Below, piece after piece: positions 36,671 to 45,894 of a stretch of DNA of 64,000 nucleotides (the first letter of the stretch is position 1; each line of letters begins with the position of its first letter). Origin of the DNA: Nocardioides daeguensis (GTDB lineage: Bacteria > Actinomycetota > Actinomycetes > Propionibacteriales > Nocardioidaceae); NCBI RefSeq assembly GCF_019192965.1, contig NZ_JAHTKU010000008.1, positions 186,001 through 250,000 on the forward strand, read 5' to 3'. Made by a program: the position numbers and the translations under genes. The notes beneath the pieces are model-generated. The model saw nothing but the letters and a program-made list of their open reading frames with translations, searched no databases and was not told the DNA's origin.

Positions 36671-37750
36671 TCAGTCCTCGAAGAGGGTCGGCCCGCTCTC
36701 GTCGTACGGCAGGGCGGGTGGAGTGAGCCCGAGGTGCACCCAGGCGGCGGCGGTCGCGATCCGGCCGCGCGGGGTGCGGGCGAGGAAGCCGTTGCGGACC
36801 AGGAAGGGTTCGGCAACCTCCTCCACGGTCTCGCGCTCCTCGCCGACGGCGACCGCCAGCGTGGAGACGCCGACCGGCCCCCCGCCGAAGCGGCGGCACA
36901 GCGCGTCGAGGACGGCGCGGTCGAGCCGGTCGAGGCCGAGCTCGTCGACCTCGTACAGGTCGAGTGCGGCCTCCGCGACGGGACGGGTGACGACGCCGTC
37001 GGCGCGGACCTGGGCGTAGTCGCGGACCCGGCGCAGCAGCCGGTTGGCGATACGCGGCGTGCCGCGCGAGCGGCCGGCGATCTCGGCGGAGCCGTCGGGG
37101 GCCAGGTCGACGCCGAGCAGGTCGGCGGAGCGGCGCACGATCCGGTCGAGCTCGCCGGGCTCGTAGAACTCGAGATGGGCGGTGAAGCCGAACCGGTCGC
37201 GCAGCGGGCCGGGCAGCAGGCCGGCGCGGGTGGTGGCCCCGACCAGGGTGAACGGCGGCAGCTCCAGCGGGATCGCGGTCGCGCCGGGACCCTTGCCGAT
37301 GACGACGTCGACCCGGAAGTCCTCCATGGCGAGGTACAGCATCTCCTCGGCAGGGCGCGACATCCGGTGGATCTCGTCGACGAAGAGGACCTCGCCCTCG
37401 TTGAGGCCGGAGAGGATCGCCGCCAGGTCGCCGGCGTGGGTGATCGCCGGGCCGCTGGTGATCCGCAGCGGGGCGTTCATCTCGTGGGAGATGATCATCG
37501 CCAGCGTGGTCTTGCCCAGGCCCGGGGGCCCGGAGAGCAGCACGTGGTCCGGCGCCCGCCCCCGCTGCCGGGCGGCCTCGAGGACCAGGCCGAGCTGGTC
37601 GCGGACGCGGGACTGCCCGACCACCTCGTCGAGGCTGCGCGGGCGCAGGGCGGCCTCGACCGCGCGCTCGTCGCCCTCCGCCTCGGCGGCGGTCAGCGAG
37701 CGGAGGTGGAAGTCCTCCGCCGCCTCCAGGTCGTCCTCGTGGAAGGGCAT
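36671..37750 (-). CDS. ruvB: Holliday junction branch migration ATPase RuvB
   Basis: 359 aa AAA+ helicase. Walker [18 protein letters not shown] near residue 72, Walker [20 protein letters not shown] near 120, sensor 1 [21 protein letters not shown] near 170, arginine finger region, C-terminal winged helix ([15 protein letters not shown]). Motor of the RuvAB complex. 17 nt after ruvA; controlled from the LexA box upstream of ruvC. Confidence 0.97.
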   Translation of the reverse strand: MPFHEDDLEAAEDFHLRSLTAAEAEGDERAVEAALRPRSLDEVVGQSRVRDQLGLVLEAARQRGRAPDHVLLSGPPGLGKTTLAMIISHEMNAPLRITSGPAITHAGDLAAILSGLNEGEVLFVDEIHRMSRPAEEMLYLAMEDFRVDVVIGKGPGATAIPLELPPFTLVGATTRAGLLPGPLRDRFGFTAHLEFYEPGELDRIVRRSADLLGVDLAPDGSAEIAGRSRGTPRIANRLLRRVRDYAQVRADGVVTRPVAEAALDLYEVDELGLDRLDRAVLDALCRRFGGGPVGVSTLAVAVGEERETVEEVAEPFLVRNGFLARTPRGRIATAAAWVHLGLTPPALPYDESGPTLFED

Positions 37751-37767
37751 GCCTCAGCCTCTCAGCC

Positions 37768-38361
37768 TCACGCCTTGGACAGGGAACGCAGGGCCGCCCG
37801 CAGCAGAGCACGTACGTCGGGGGCCGCACCCGCCTCGCCGGCGACCGCCTCGACCGCCTTGTCGGCGTCCTTGGCGTTGTAGCCGAGGCCGACCAGGCCC
37901 TGGTGGACCTGGTCGCGCCAGGCCGTGTCGGCGACGGAGCCGGGCGCCGACGTGCCGGATGCGACGCCGATGCGGTCCTTGAGCTCGAGGATGATGCGCT
38001 GCGCGCCCTTCTGGCCGATGCCGGGCACCTTGGTCAGGGTGCGGACGTCGTCGGACGCGATCGCGTTGCGCACGCCGTCGGGCGAGAGCACCGCGACGAT
38101 GGCCTGGGCGAGCTTCGGACCGACGCCGGAGGCGGTCTGGACGAGCTCGAAGACCGTCTTCTCCTCCTCGTCGGCGAAGCCGTAGAGGGTCAGCGAGTCC
38201 TCGCGGACGATCATGCTGGTGGGCAGCGTGGCCGTGGCACCGGTGCGCAGCTGGGCGAGGGTGCCGGGGGTGCACATCAGCTCGAGGCCGACTCCCCCGA
38301 CCTCGACGACGGCGCTGTTCAGGGTGAGGGCGGCGACGTGGCCGCGGACGAACGCGATCAT
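37768..38361 (-). CDS. ruvA: Holliday junction DNA-binding protein RuvA
   Basis: 197 aa: OB-fold N-terminus ([25 protein letters not shown]), double helix-hairpin-helix ([17 protein letters not shown] and [19 protein letters not shown] near 85 and 115), C-terminal three-helix RuvB-binding domain ([18 protein letters not shown]). ATG 38361 overlaps ruvC stop by 4 nt (ATGA). Confidence 0.96.
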   Translation of the reverse strand: MIAFVRGHVAALTLNSAVVEVGGVGLELMCTPGTLAQLRTGATATLPTSMIVREDSLTLYGFADEEEKTVFELVQTASGVGPKLAQAIVAVLSPDGVRNAIASDDVRTLTKVPGIGQKGAQRIILELKDRIGVASGTSAPGSVADTAWRDQVHQGLVGLGYNAKDADKAVEAVAGEAGAAPDVRALLRAALRSLSKA

Positions 38362-38882
38362 CGCGTCCTCCTTCCTGCGGCGGCCAGGGCCGCGTCGATG
38401 CGCGCCTGGGAGCCGCCGCGCCAGATGTGGGTGATCGCCAGCGCCAGGGCGTCGGCGGCGTCGGCCGGCTTGGGGACCGCGTCGAGGCGCAGGATGCGCG
38501 CGACCATCGAGCCGACCTGCGTCTTGTCGGCGCGGCCGTTGCCGGAGACCGCGGCCTTGACCTCGCTGGGGGTGTGCAGCGCCACGGGCAGCCCGCGGCG
38601 GGCCGCGCAGACCATCGCGATGCCGGCGGCCTGGGCGGTGCCCATGATCGTGCTGACGTCGGAGCGGGCGAAGACCCGCTCGATGGCGACGGCGTCGGGG
38701 CGGTACTCGTCGAGGCGGGCGTCGATGCCCTTCTCGATGGTGACCAGCCGCTCGGGGACACTCAGCTGGGCCGACGTGCGCACGACGCTCACGTCGACCA
38801 GCGTCAGCGGCCGGCCGAGCGAGCCCTCGACCACGCCGAGGCCGCAGCGGGTCAGCCCCGGGTCGATCCCGAGCACGCGCAC
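38358..38882 (-). CDS. ruvC: crossover junction endodeoxyribonuclease RuvC
   Basis: 174 aa from GTG 38882 ([16 protein letters not shown], first catalytic Asp7). Further acidic residues in AIERVF near 67 and in the C-terminal [18 protein letters not shown] lies 8 nt before this GTG. An ATG at 38906 would add eight residues, but it falls inside the LexA operator (38899-38914), so the GTG start is preferred. First gene of ruvC-ruvA-ruvB. Confidence 0.95.
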   Translation of the reverse strand: MRVLGIDPGLTRCGLGVVEGSLGRPLTLVDVSVVRTSAQLSVPERLVTIEKGIDARLDEYRPDAVAIERVFARSDVSTIMGTAQAAGIAMVCAARRGLPVALHTPSEVKAAVSGNGRADKTQVGSMVARILRLDAVPKPADAADALALAITHIWRGGSQARIDAALAAAGRRTR

Positions 38883-38898
38883 GTCATCCACCTTCCGC

Positions 38899-38914
38899 CC
38901 GAACATGTGTTCGG
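38899..38914 (-). promoter_or_regulatory. LexA-binding SOS box of the ruvCAB operon
   Basis: CCGAACATGTGTTCGG is a 16-bp dyad. Its core CGAAC-N4-GTTCG matches the actinobacterial/Gram-positive LexA consensus (C)GAAC-N4-GTTC(G). It lies 17 nt upstream of the GTG start of ruvC. LexA control of ruvC is known in mycobacteria. Confidence 0.88.
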
Positions 38915-38925
38915 ACCCAAGGTAG

Positions 38926-38967
38926 ACGAGACCGGCGTGCCCCGGGGGTGGGACACGCCGGTCTCGT
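38926..38967 (-). terminator. yebC terminator hairpin
   Basis: Perfect 14-bp stem ACGAGACCGGCGTG / CACGCCGGTCTCGT with a 14-nt loop, 35 nt after the yebC stop and just before the ruvC operator, so ruvCAB is transcriptionally separate from yebC. Confidence 0.82.
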
Positions 38968-39002
38968 GACGCTCGGCGACGACTTGCTCGCCGCGTGGGT
39001 CG

Positions 39003-39770
39003 TCAGTCCTCGATCTGGTCGAGGACCTCGTCGGGGATGTCGGCGTTGGAGAAGACGTTCTGCACGTCGTCGAGGTCGTCCACGGCGTCGACGAGCTTGA
39101 ACACCTTGCCCGCGGCGGCCGGGTCGGCGACCGGGATGTCCATCGTGGCGACGAACTGCACCTCGGCGGAGTCGTAGTCGATGCTTGCGTCCTGCAGGGC
39201 GGTGCGGACAGCGACGACGTCGGTGGCCTCGGACTGGACCTCGAAGCTGTCGCCGAGGTCGTTGACCTCCTCGGCGCCGGCGTCGAGGGTGGCCTCGAGC
39301 AGGTCGTCCTCGGAGACGACCTTGCCGTCCTGCTCCTTGGCGACGACGACCACGCCCTTGCGGGTGAACAGGCGCGAGACCGAGCCCGGGTCGGCCATGG
39401 TGCCGCCGTTGCGGGTGACCGCGGTGCGGACCTCCATCGCGGCCCGGTTGCGGTTGTCGGTGAGGCACTCGACGAGAAGCGCGACGCCCTGCGGGCCGTA
39501 GACCTCGTACATGATCGTCTCGTAGTCGACGCCGCCACCCTCGAGACCGCCACCGCGCTTGACCGCGGAGTCGATGTTCTTGTTGGGCACCGACTGCTTC
39601 TTCGCCTTCTGGATGGCGTCGAACAGCGTCGGGTTGCCGGAGGGGTCGGGGCCACCCATCTTCGCGGCGATCTCGATGTTCTTGATCAGCTTCGCGAAGA
39701 GCTTGCCGCGCTTGGCGTCGATCGCGGCCTTCTTGTGCTTCGTGGTTGCCCACTTGGAGTGGCCAGACAT
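39003..39770 (-). CDS. yebC: YebC/PmpR family DNA-binding regulatory protein (TACO1 family)
   Basis: 255 aa from ATG 39770 ([22 protein letters not shown]). Three-domain TACO1 fold: HSKW and [49 protein letters not shown] near 90, GSVSRLF near 130, and an acidic C-terminus. Family members act as transcription regulators or, by recent reports, in translation of proline-rich stretches. The longer frame upstream overlaps the acyltransferase gap and has no family support. Confidence 0.94.
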   Translation of the reverse strand: MSGHSKWATTKHKKAAIDAKRGKLFAKLIKNIEIAAKMGGPDPSGNPTLFDAIQKAKKQSVPNKNIDSAVKRGGGLEGGGVDYETIMYEVYGPQGVALLVECLTDNRNRAAMEVRTAVTRNGGTMADPGSVSRLFTRKGVVVVAKEQDGKVVSEDDLLEATLDAGAEEVNDLGDSFEVQSEATDVVAVRTALQDASIDYDSAEVQFVATMDIPVADPAAAGKVFKLVDAVDDLDDVQNVFSNADIPDEVLDQIED

Positions 39771-39784
39771 CAGTCCCTCTGTCT

Positions 39785-40645
39785 CTAGGTGCGCGCCGGC
39801 GCCGCCTGCGGCGCCGCCGCACCGATGTGCTCGGTGACGGCCGTGGATTCTACCCGGGGCCACACGAACAGCGCGTCCACCCAGCGGTGACGGCGCAGGT
39901 GCACGAGCAGCGCCCCCACCGCCAGCGGTACGGCGACCGCGAGCGGCACCGCCAGGCGCGGGTCGTGCAGGCCGGCGCGGTGGACCAGGCGGACGGCGTA
40001 CACCATGACGACGAGGTGGCAGGCGTAGTAGACGACCGAGTGCCGCCCGACCGAGGCGAGCGCGCCCCAGCGGGTCCGGGCCGCCAGCGCCGCCACCGCT
40101 GCCGGGACCCGCGGCCCGACCACCCGACCGAGCAGGTCACCGACGAGGAACCAGCCGGCCAGGGTGACGAAGCGGTGCAGGTCGGTCGACTCGATGGAGC
40201 CGCCGAGGAGCACGAGCGCCGGCCCCGCGACGCTGCGCAGCCAGGGCGGCAGCGGCGTGGCGAGCAGGTGGTAGCAGAACAGGAAGGCGAGGAACCACAG
40301 GTAGCCGGCCGGGTTGTAGACGGCGAGCCGGGCGAGGTCGGGTGGCAGCGGCTGGCCGGCGACCAGCCGGTCGGCCACGACGTGGGTGAGGTCGAGGGTG
40401 GCCCAGACGGCATACGGCCACAGCACGGCCCGCAGCTTGCCGACGACGTGGCGGCGTGCGCCCTTGGCCAGCGAGCGTGCAAGGAGCATCCCGGAGAGTC
40501 CCATCAGCAGCGGCATCCGCGCGCGCGCCAGCTCCTGGTTGGTCTCCGAGAGCCATGGCAGCGGTCCGGCGGTCAGCTCGGCATGGAACAGGACCACGGC
40601 GACGACACACAGTCCGCGCGTCCCGTCGACCCACTGCTGGCGCAC
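39785..40645 (-). CDS. membrane acyltransferase, acyltransferase-3 family
   Basis: 286 aa, about nine hydrophobic segments. N-terminal [19 protein letters not shown] has the family D-G-x-R-G and the catalytic-type His; [13 protein letters not shown] near 140 and a C-terminal basic HLRRHRWVD. The family is usually 330-380 aa, so this is a short member. Such enzymes O-acylate cell-surface sugars. It lies 14 nt before yebC and 67 nt after pdxT. Confidence 0.78.
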   Translation of the reverse strand: MRQQWVDGTRGLCVVAVVLFHAELTAGPLPWLSETNQELARARMPLLMGLSGMLLARSLAKGARRHVVGKLRAVLWPYAVWATLDLTHVVADRLVAGQPLPPDLARLAVYNPAGYLWFLAFLFCYHLLATPLPPWLRSVAGPALVLLGGSIESTDLHRFVTLAGWFLVGDLLGRVVGPRVPAAVAALAARTRWGALASVGRHSVVYYACHLVVMVYAVRLVHRAGLHDPRLAVPLAVAVPLAVGALLVHLRRHRWVDALFVWPRVESTAVTEHIGAAAPQAAPART

Positions 40646-40712
40646 CCGCCGACCATCGCCTGCCGGGGCGTCACCGGGGCGACGGCGGCGAGAACGCCGG
40701 CTGAACTCGGGG

Positions 40713-41285
40713 TCAGCCCACCAGGTCGAGGAAGCAGCGGTGCACCCGGCCGTCCCCGTCGACCTCCGGGTGGAAGGAGGTCGCCATCAGGTGCCCCTGG
40801 CGTACGGCGACCGGGTGGCCCTGCGCCTCGGCGAGCACCTCGACGTCGGGGCCGGTGCGCTCGACCCAGGGTGCGCGGATGAAGACGGCGTGCACGGGGT
40901 CGGGCAGACCGACGAACGGCAGGTCGTCCTCGAACGAGTCGACCTGGCGGCCGAACGCGTTGCGCCGCACCGTCACGTCGAGCCCACCGAGGGTCTCCTG
41001 GTCGTGGGTGCCGCCCACGATCCGGTCGGCGAGCAGGATCATCCCGGCGCAGGTGCCGAAGGTCGGCATGCCGTCCTTGATCCGCTCCCGCAGCGGCTCG
41101 AGCAGCTCGAAGGCGCGGGCCAACTTCGCCATCGTGGTCGACTCCCCGCCGGGCAGCACCAGCCCGTCGCAGCGGGCGAGCTCGGCCGGACGGCGGACCG
41201 GGAACGCCTCGGCGCCGAGGGCGGTCAGGACCGCGAGGTGTTCACGCACGTCGCCCTGCAGGGCGAAGACTCCGACGGCCGCCAC
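40713..41285 (-). CDS. pdxT: pyridoxal 5'-phosphate synthase glutaminase subunit
   Basis: Delivers ammonia from glutamine to PdxS for PLP synthesis. 190 aa class I amidotransferase from GTG 41285: [25 protein letters not shown], nucleophile Cys in [11 protein letters not shown] near residue 80, C-terminal ATSFHPEV with the His-Glu pair. It follows the signal-peptidase fusion gene by 23 nt and is about 3.7 kb from pdxS, its usual neighbour. Confidence 0.95.
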   Translation of the reverse strand: MAAVGVFALQGDVREHLAVLTALGAEAFPVRRPAELARCDGLVLPGGESTTMAKLARAFELLEPLRERIKDGMPTFGTCAGMILLADRIVGGTHDQETLGGLDVTVRRNAFGRQVDSFEDDLPFVGLPDPVHAVFIRAPWVERTGPDVEVLAEAQGHPVAVRQGHLMATSFHPEVDGDGRVHRCFLDLVG

Positions 41286-41308
41286 GGCGCCAACCCTAAG
41301 GCCTCGGC

Positions 41309-42277
41309 TCAGGCGGGCCCGCACCGGACGCTGAGTCCGACCAGCAGGTTGACGCTGTGGACCCGGGACACGGTGGCGGTCGCGGCGACCCAGCTGGACG
41401 TCTGCGTGAGCCGCGAGCGGATCGTGACATCGAAGTCCACATTGCCGAGGGTCAAGCTGAGCAGCGCCGCGGTGATGTCCAGGGTCACCGACGAGTTCGC
41501 CGGCCCGGCCGGCGTGATCGTCCCGGTGGCGACGACGGCGCCGGTGCTGACCCGGGTGGCCGTGTAGGCGTACTCGTAGCGGGTGTCGACGTGGGACCAG
41601 GTCAACTCCGAGTAGCCGAGCAGCCCGAGGATGCCGCCCTCGTTGCTGCAGACGGGTGCCGCCTGGGAGATCACGGTGTGGGCGGTGAGCGTGCCGCTGC
41701 TGGTCGGCGCGGTGTCGGTGAAGGCCGCTGCGGTGCCGGTGGTCGAGGCCACCACGACCGCGACCGCGACCGGCGCCGCCATCAGAGCCGTCGCGCGCCG
41801 CTTGCCGCCCTGCGGCCGGCGCTTGAAGATCACCGCGAGCAGGCCGAGCACCACGCCACCCAGCAGGAACAACCCCAGGGGGCTGCCGAGCCACGCGACG
41901 GCGTACCCCAGCAGGGGCACGGACCAGAACAGCCGGTCGGTGCGGCCGACCTGGTAGGTCTCGGTGTCGGGCGTGCCGTTGGCGTCGCCCTGCAGGGTCA
42001 GCGACCGGGTCTCCCCCGTGCCGGCGATGTCGACGATCCGGTGGGTGACCCGCGTGCGGTCCGAGGTCAGCACCGACACCACGTCGCCCACGGCAAGGTC
42101 GGTGGCCGGTACCGGCCGCGAGAAGCCCAGGGCGCCCGCGGGGATGTCCGGCCCCATCGAGCCGGAGCGGAAGACCAGCGGGTTGACCCCGGCGACCACC
42201 CCGCCGATCGCGACCAGCACACAGAGCGACCCCACGATCGCACCGAGGCTCAGCAGCAGGCTGCGCAGGCGACTCAT
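41309..42277 (-). CDS. SipW-type signal peptidase I fused to a camelysin/TasA-like ectodomain
   Basis: 322 aa. Residues 1-155 form a signal peptidase of the archaeal/ER-like S26B (SipW) type: N-terminal span, catalytic Ser40 in [11 protein letters not shown], catalytic His79 in RVTHRIV in place of the usual Lys, C-terminal span at about 122-150. After a basic [11 protein letters not shown] turn, a third hydrophobic stretch (163-183) ends in [19 protein letters not shown], which imitates the processed N-terminus of the cassette's secreted proteins (WTDTATV), followed by a beta-rich region to 322. So protease and substrate-like part are one polypeptide. ATG overlaps the preceding stop by 4 nt. 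Confidence 0.8.
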   Translation of the reverse strand: MSRLRSLLLSLGAIVGSLCVLVAIGGVVAGVNPLVFRSGSMGPDIPAGALGFSRPVPATDLAVGDVVSVLTSDRTRVTHRIVDIAGTGETRSLTLQGDANGTPDTETYQVGRTDRLFWSVPLLGYAVAWLGSPLGLFLLGGVVLGLLAVIFKRRPQGGKRRATALMAAPVAVAVVVASTTGTAAAFTDTAPTSSGTLTAHTVISQAAPVCSNEGGILGLLGYSELTWSHVDTRYEYAYTATRVSTGAVVATGTITPAGPANSSVTLDITAALLSLTLGNVDFDVTIRSRLTQTSSWVAATATVSRVHSVNLLVGLSVRCGPA

Positions 42278-42939
42278 GACGTCACCTGGGTCGCGGCGAG
42301 GTCCAGCCGGATCTGTCCCTGCTTGCCCTGGTTGGAGTTGTCGGCGGTCGAGACCATGCTCACCAGCACGCACAGTTGGGCGTCGGTCACGCCCTTGTCG
42401 AGGCGTCGGGTGTTGGGGATCACTGTCGTGTCGCCGGTCGTGACCGTCGCCGCGGCGGCGAGCTGCGTCCCGCTGCAGGTCTGCTGGATCGGGTATGTCG
42501 TGTCGGTGGTCACCGGCGACCCGGCGAAGACCTGCACGGTGATGGGGGTGTCGACGAAGCCCCAGGCGGGCGAGGCTCCCTGCGTGGCCGTGGCGCCATA
42601 GGTGAAGTCGGCGGCGCCCACGTTGCGCACGGCGAGGGGGAACGCGTAGGCCTCCGACGGGGTCAGGTCGCTGATGGTGATGTGGGAGGCGCTGTAGGCG
42701 GTATCGGTGCCCACGGCGCCCCACGGTCCGGCGGTGGTCTGGGCGACCTGCAGGTCCATGCTGCCCGAGGTGATGGTCGAGCCCGTGACCGTCGCCGTGT
42801 CGGTCCAGTACGCCGAGGTGCCGACCGCGCCGAACGCAAGGAGGATCCCGAGCGAGAGCAGCGCCCTGGTCCGGCCCCGGCCGAGCCAGGAGCGCCAGGC
42901 CGAGCGGCGGTGCCGGGCGCGGGCGACGTCGCTAGCCAT
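42274..42939 (-). CDS. TasA/camelysin-like secreted protein with SipW-cognate signal peptide
   Basis: 221 aa. Basic N-terminus ([19 protein letters not shown]), hydrophobic core to about 43, then [21 protein letters not shown], the alternate signal-peptide region recognised by SipW-type peptidases. Mature part is Thr/Ala-rich and beta-type, with two Cys ([14 protein letters not shown]) that could form a disulfide. TasA and camelysin homologues form extracellular fibres or surface proteases; which applies is not known. Overlaps neighbours by 8 and 4 nt. Confidence 0.78.
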   Translation of the reverse strand: MASDVARARHRRSAWRSWLGRGRTRALLSLGILLAFGAVGTSAYWTDTATVTGSTITSGSMDLQVAQTTAGPWGAVGTDTAYSASHITISDLTPSEAYAFPLAVRNVGAADFTYGATATQGASPAWGFVDTPITVQVFAGSPVTTDTTYPIQQTCSGTQLAAAATVTTGDTTVIPNTRRLDKGVTDAQLCVLVSMVSTADNSNQGKQGQIRLDLAATQVTS

Positions 42940-43570
42940 GACGCAGCCCTCCTCCCCGACGGCCGGCGACGAGGGCGACCCCGCTACCGACCATCGCCGC
43001 GCCGAGCACGATCAGCCACAGCTCGGCCTCGCTCCCGGTCGCCGGCAGGGCGTCATGATCGTCGTCGCGCTCGCCGGCGACGTCGGGGGCCTCGCGCAGG
43101 TTCACGACCAGCGCGAACCCCGCCCGCTCGGACATCGAAGCGTTCGGAGAGGCCCAGCGGAAGTCGATCCGGACGTCCACGCGGACCCGTTCCCGTTGGG
43201 CGAGCGCGTCCTCGATGAGACCGGTGGCGTCCGCGCCGCCCGGCAACTCCGCCCAGGGCCCGTCGTCGACCCGGAGCGCCAGCTCGACGTCCTCGTCGCT
43301 GAGGAGCCCCCCGTTGTCGGTGGTGATGTCGACGCGCAGCAGGGCCTCGGACGGCCCGTTGTTGCGCACCCAGAACGACCGCACCTCGCGGTCCCCCGGC
43401 ACCCACCTGAAGCCGGGATCGAACAGCGGTTGGCGCAGCCGGTCGCTCCAGGTGCGGCCGTCGCTGCTCACCTGCACCGCGTCGACGTCCGTGCCCCGGT
43501 CAGCGCGGGCGGGACCGACCGGACCGACGACGAGGAGCACGGCCCCGAGCAGGGCGGCGATGCGCATCAT
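42932..43570 (-). CDS. LPXTG-anchored surface protein
   Basis: 212 aa. Signal peptide MMRIAALLGAVLLVVGPVGPARA; beta-rich body with WVRNNGPSEALLRVDI; C-terminal sorting signal LPATG (about 175-179) followed by a hydrophobic span and RRGGG basic tail. Sortase should link it to peptidoglycan. Probably the wall anchor for the cassette's fibre proteins (inference). ATG overlaps the upstream peptidase stop (ATGA), and its stop lies 8 nt inside the next gene. Confidence 0.82.
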   Translation of the reverse strand: MMRIAALLGAVLLVVGPVGPARADRGTDVDAVQVSSDGRTWSDRLRQPLFDPGFRWVPGDREVRSFWVRNNGPSEALLRVDITTDNGGLLSDEDVELALRVDDGPWAELPGGADATGLIEDALAQRERVRVDVRIDFRWASPNASMSERAGFALVVNLREAPDVAGERDDDHDALPATGSEAELWLIVLGAAMVGSGVALVAGRRGGGLRHG

Positions 43571-44097
43571 GGGACGAGCTCCTCCTTCCGGCGGGAACGG
43601 CCCAGCAGGGCGCTGGCGAACATGTAGGCCGCGTAGGCCGACAGGGCGCCGGCCACGAGGTAGACGCCCATCTGACGTTGCCGGCCGGTCAACAGGTTGT
43701 TGAGGTGACCGAGGTACGGGACGACGTACCAGGCGCGTCCCTTGATCTGGACCGGGCGGACCCACGCCTGGTCGGGCGCGTCGTTCGCGTCGCCCTGGGT
43801 CCGGAAGATCGGCTCACCGTCGGGGGTGTTGGACACCGCCACGACGCGGTGCGTGGCGACGGGCGCCTTCCCGGACTCGAGCTGGAAGGTGATGATGTCC
43901 CCCAGCCCGATCTCGCTCGCCGGCTGCGGCCGCACGACCACCAGCGTGCCCGGCGGCAGATCCGGCGTCATCGAGCTGGTCAGGACCGTGTACGGCGTCG
44001 CGCCGGCCAGCCTCGGGATCAGCACCGTCACCGACAGCACGGCGCACACCCCGAGGATCACCAGCCACGCGGCGACGCGGCCCAGCCAGCCGGCCAT
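43567..44097 (-). CDS. SipW-type signal peptidase I
   Basis: 176 aa S26B signal peptidase: N-terminal span (AAWLVILGVCAVLSVTVLI), catalytic Ser42 in TSSMTPDLPPGT, catalytic His83 in VATHRVVAV, TQGDANDAPD, and a C-terminal span (VYLVAGALSAYAAYMFASAL). The Ser-His rather than Ser-Lys pair marks the SipW/ER class that processes TasA-like proteins. Follows the first TasA-like gene by 32 nt. Confidence 0.85.
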   Translation of the reverse strand: MAGWLGRVAAWLVILGVCAVLSVTVLIPRLAGATPYTVLTSSMTPDLPPGTLVVVRPQPASEIGLGDIITFQLESGKAPVATHRVVAVSNTPDGEPIFRTQGDANDAPDQAWVRPVQIKGRAWYVVPYLGHLNNLLTGRQRQMGVYLVAGALSAYAAYMFASALLGRSRRKEELVP

Positions 44098-44129
44098 GGG
44101 CGCCCCCGATCTGCAGACCCGAGCGGCGA

Positions 44130-44669
44130 TCAGTTGGCGTCGTTCAGGTGGTCCTGGGTGGCCACCACGGTGATGTCGCCGAGCGCGGCGGTCAGCCCGG
44201 CCGCCACATTGGAGTCGTTGTCCTCGATGCCGTAGGGCCAGGTGACCGTGATCGCCACAGCCAGGGGCTGACCGTCCGTCACCGCCACGTTGTCGGCCGT
44301 GCCGCCGCCGACCGTCGCGGTGGCGCTGAGCTCGTCGATCAGGTCCTGATCGCCCGTCACGTCGGTCGGGACCGTCACGTCGAGGTCGATCTGGTCGAGG
44401 TGCTCGCCGGCGATGTCGACGACGACATTGCAGTTCTTGGTCAGGGTGTCGCCCGGGATCAGCAGCTGGCTGCCGTCGTACACGCTGTCATCGTCGAGCA
44501 GCCACGATGCCGTGGTACAGGACGAGGCGTCGAGCTTCAGGTGGCCGCTGGCGATGTCGGTCCCCTCGACGGTCGCCGTGTCCGTCCAGAAGGCGAGCGT
44601 GCCGGCGCCGCCCATCAGCAGTACGGCGGCAGCGCCCGCGGCGAGTGCACCTTTGGCGGTCTTGTTCAT
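44130..44669 (-). CDS. alternate-type signal peptide protein, TasA/camelysin-like
   Basis: 179 aa, first gene of the cassette. GGAGGGAC is 9 nt before ATG 44669. Signal region MNKTAKGALAAGAAAVLLMGGAGTLAFWTDTATVEG has W28 at the position shared with the second TasA-like protein. Mature part is acidic (many Asp), beta-type, with two Cys (SSCTT, KNCNV). Very acidic, low-Lys composition suits an exported structural protein. Likely the major fibre subunit; function inferred only from the SipW partner. Confidence 0.8.
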   Translation of the reverse strand: MNKTAKGALAAGAAAVLLMGGAGTLAFWTDTATVEGTDIASGHLKLDASSCTTASWLLDDDSVYDGSQLLIPGDTLTKNCNVVVDIAGEHLDQIDLDVTVPTDVTGDQDLIDELSATATVGGGTADNVAVTDGQPLAVAITVTWPYGIEDNDSNVAAGLTAALGDITVVATQDHLNDAN

Positions 44670-44877
44670 AGCGACGTCCCTCCACGATCCCCTAGATCAC
44701 GGCCGACCAGCGGCAACCCGACGGCTCGGCCTCACCCCTCCTGGGGCGAAATCGAGACTACGCTTCGGCGGCCCGACCAGGGCCCCTGCGGGACCAAGGG
44801 CCCGGCCAGAGCAGGGAAGTGGGGAATTAGGACCCCCTCGCGACGGCACCATAGTCCCTTCGGACCACGCCGGTCGA
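44670..44877 (-). promoter_or_regulatory. candidate promoter and long structured leader of the SipW/TasA cassette
   Basis: After the pdxS terminator, TCGACC (44877-44872) and TATGGT (44853-44848) are 18 nt apart, a reasonable -35/-10 pair. The resulting leader would be about 170 nt, GC-rich, with GGGCCC dyads and a GGGTTGCCG run near 44710. I looked for a cyclic-di-GMP riboswitch because of that run; the GCAAA motifs are missing. Nothing coding seen in 44670-44937. Confidence 0.35.
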
Positions 44878-44891
44878 CACGTCCGGTGCTA

Positions 44892-44915
44892 CTGGTGCGG
44901 CGTCCGCCGCACCAG
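44892..44915 (-). terminator. pdxS terminator hairpin
   Basis: Perfect 11-bp arms CTGGTGCGGCG / CGCCGCACCAG with a 2-nt centre, 22 nt after the pdxS stop. It isolates pdxS from the cassette downstream. Confidence 0.72.
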
Positions 44916-44937
44916 CGCCCGGGATACCGAGCTCAGC

Positions 44938-45831
44938 TCACCAGCCACGCTCGGCGAGCCGGTGGCCCACCGGGAGCTCGTCGACGTTGATGCCGACCAT
45001 CGCCTCGCCCAGCCCGCGGGAGACCTTCGCGACCACGTCGGGGTCGTCGTGGAAGGTCGTCGCCTTCACGATCGCCTCGGCCCGCTGGGCCGGGTTGCCG
45101 GACTTGAAGATGCCCGAGCCGACGAACACGCCCTCGGCACCGAGCTGCATCATCATCGCGGCGTCGGCCGGCGTGGCGATGCCGCCCGCGGTGAACAGCA
45201 CCACCGGCAGCTTGCCGGTGCGCGCGACCTCGACCACCAGGTCGTACGGCGCCTGGAGCTCCTTGGCGGCGACGTACAGCTCGTCCTCGGCCAGCGAGCC
45301 CAGCCGGCGGATCTCGGCGCGGATGGTGCGCATGTGGGTGACCGCGTTGGACACGTCGCCCGTGCCCGCCTCGCCCTTGGAGCGGATCATGGCCGCGCCC
45401 TCGGTGATCCGGCGCAGCGCCTCACCGAGGTTGGTCGCACCGCAGACGAAGGGAACCGTGAAGGCCCACTTGTCGATGTGGTTGGCGTAGTCGGCCGGGG
45501 TCAGCACCTCGGACTCGTCGATGTAGTCGACGCCCAGCGACTGCAGCACCTGCGCCTCGGCGAAGTGGCCGATCCGGGCCTTGGCCATCACCGGGATCGA
45601 GACGGCCTCGATGATGCCGTCGATCATGTCGGGGTCGCTCATCCGCGACACGCCGCCCTGGGCACGGATGTCCGCGGGGACCCGCTCCAGCGCCATGACG
45701 GCGACCGCGCCGGCGTCCTCGGCGATCTTCGCCTGCTCCGGGGTCACCACGTCCATGATGACGCCACCCTTGAGCATCTCGGCCATGCCGCGCTTGACCC
45801 GAGTGGTGCCGTGCTCCTGCTGCTCGCTCAT
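44938..45831 (-). CDS. pdxS: pyridoxal 5'-phosphate synthase lyase subunit
   Basis: Builds PLP from ribose 5-phosphate, glyceraldehyde 3-phosphate and ammonia from PdxT. 297 aa TIM barrel: [43 protein letters not shown] with the catalytic Lys near residue 85, [12 protein letters not shown] (second Lys region), [23 protein letters not shown]. Very conserved. Preceded by the pgsA stop with a 63-nt gap. Confidence 0.97.
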   Translation of the reverse strand: MSEQQEHGTTRVKRGMAEMLKGGVIMDVVTPEQAKIAEDAGAVAVMALERVPADIRAQGGVSRMSDPDMIDGIIEAVSIPVMAKARIGHFAEAQVLQSLGVDYIDESEVLTPADYANHIDKWAFTVPFVCGATNLGEALRRITEGAAMIRSKGEAGTGDVSNAVTHMRTIRAEIRRLGSLAEDELYVAAKELQAPYDLVVEVARTGKLPVVLFTAGGIATPADAAMMMQLGAEGVFVGSGIFKSGNPAQRAEAIVKATTFHDDPDVVAKVSRGLGEAMVGINVDELPVGHRLAERGW

Positions 45832-45894
45832 GTGCTCAATCGTACGGCGGGACCCGCCGCGTTCCGACCCCGGGGATGTCCCGCGGACGGTCCC

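Noticed and set aside
38883..38906. ATG 38906 as ruvC start
   Set aside because: It lies inside the LexA dyad and lacks a ribosome site; the GTG at 38882 has both spacing and family support.
41309..42724. A single 471-residue protein joining the TasA-like gene and the SipW fusion
   Set aside because: The first part is the wrong frame of the 42274-42939 gene; the ATG at 42277 with 4-nt overlap starts the real protein.
44670..44800. Cyclic-di-GMP class I riboswitch before the TasA-like gene
   Set aside because: A GGGTTGCCG run is present, but the GCAAA-type conserved strands and the tetraloop-receptor pattern could not be found by eye.
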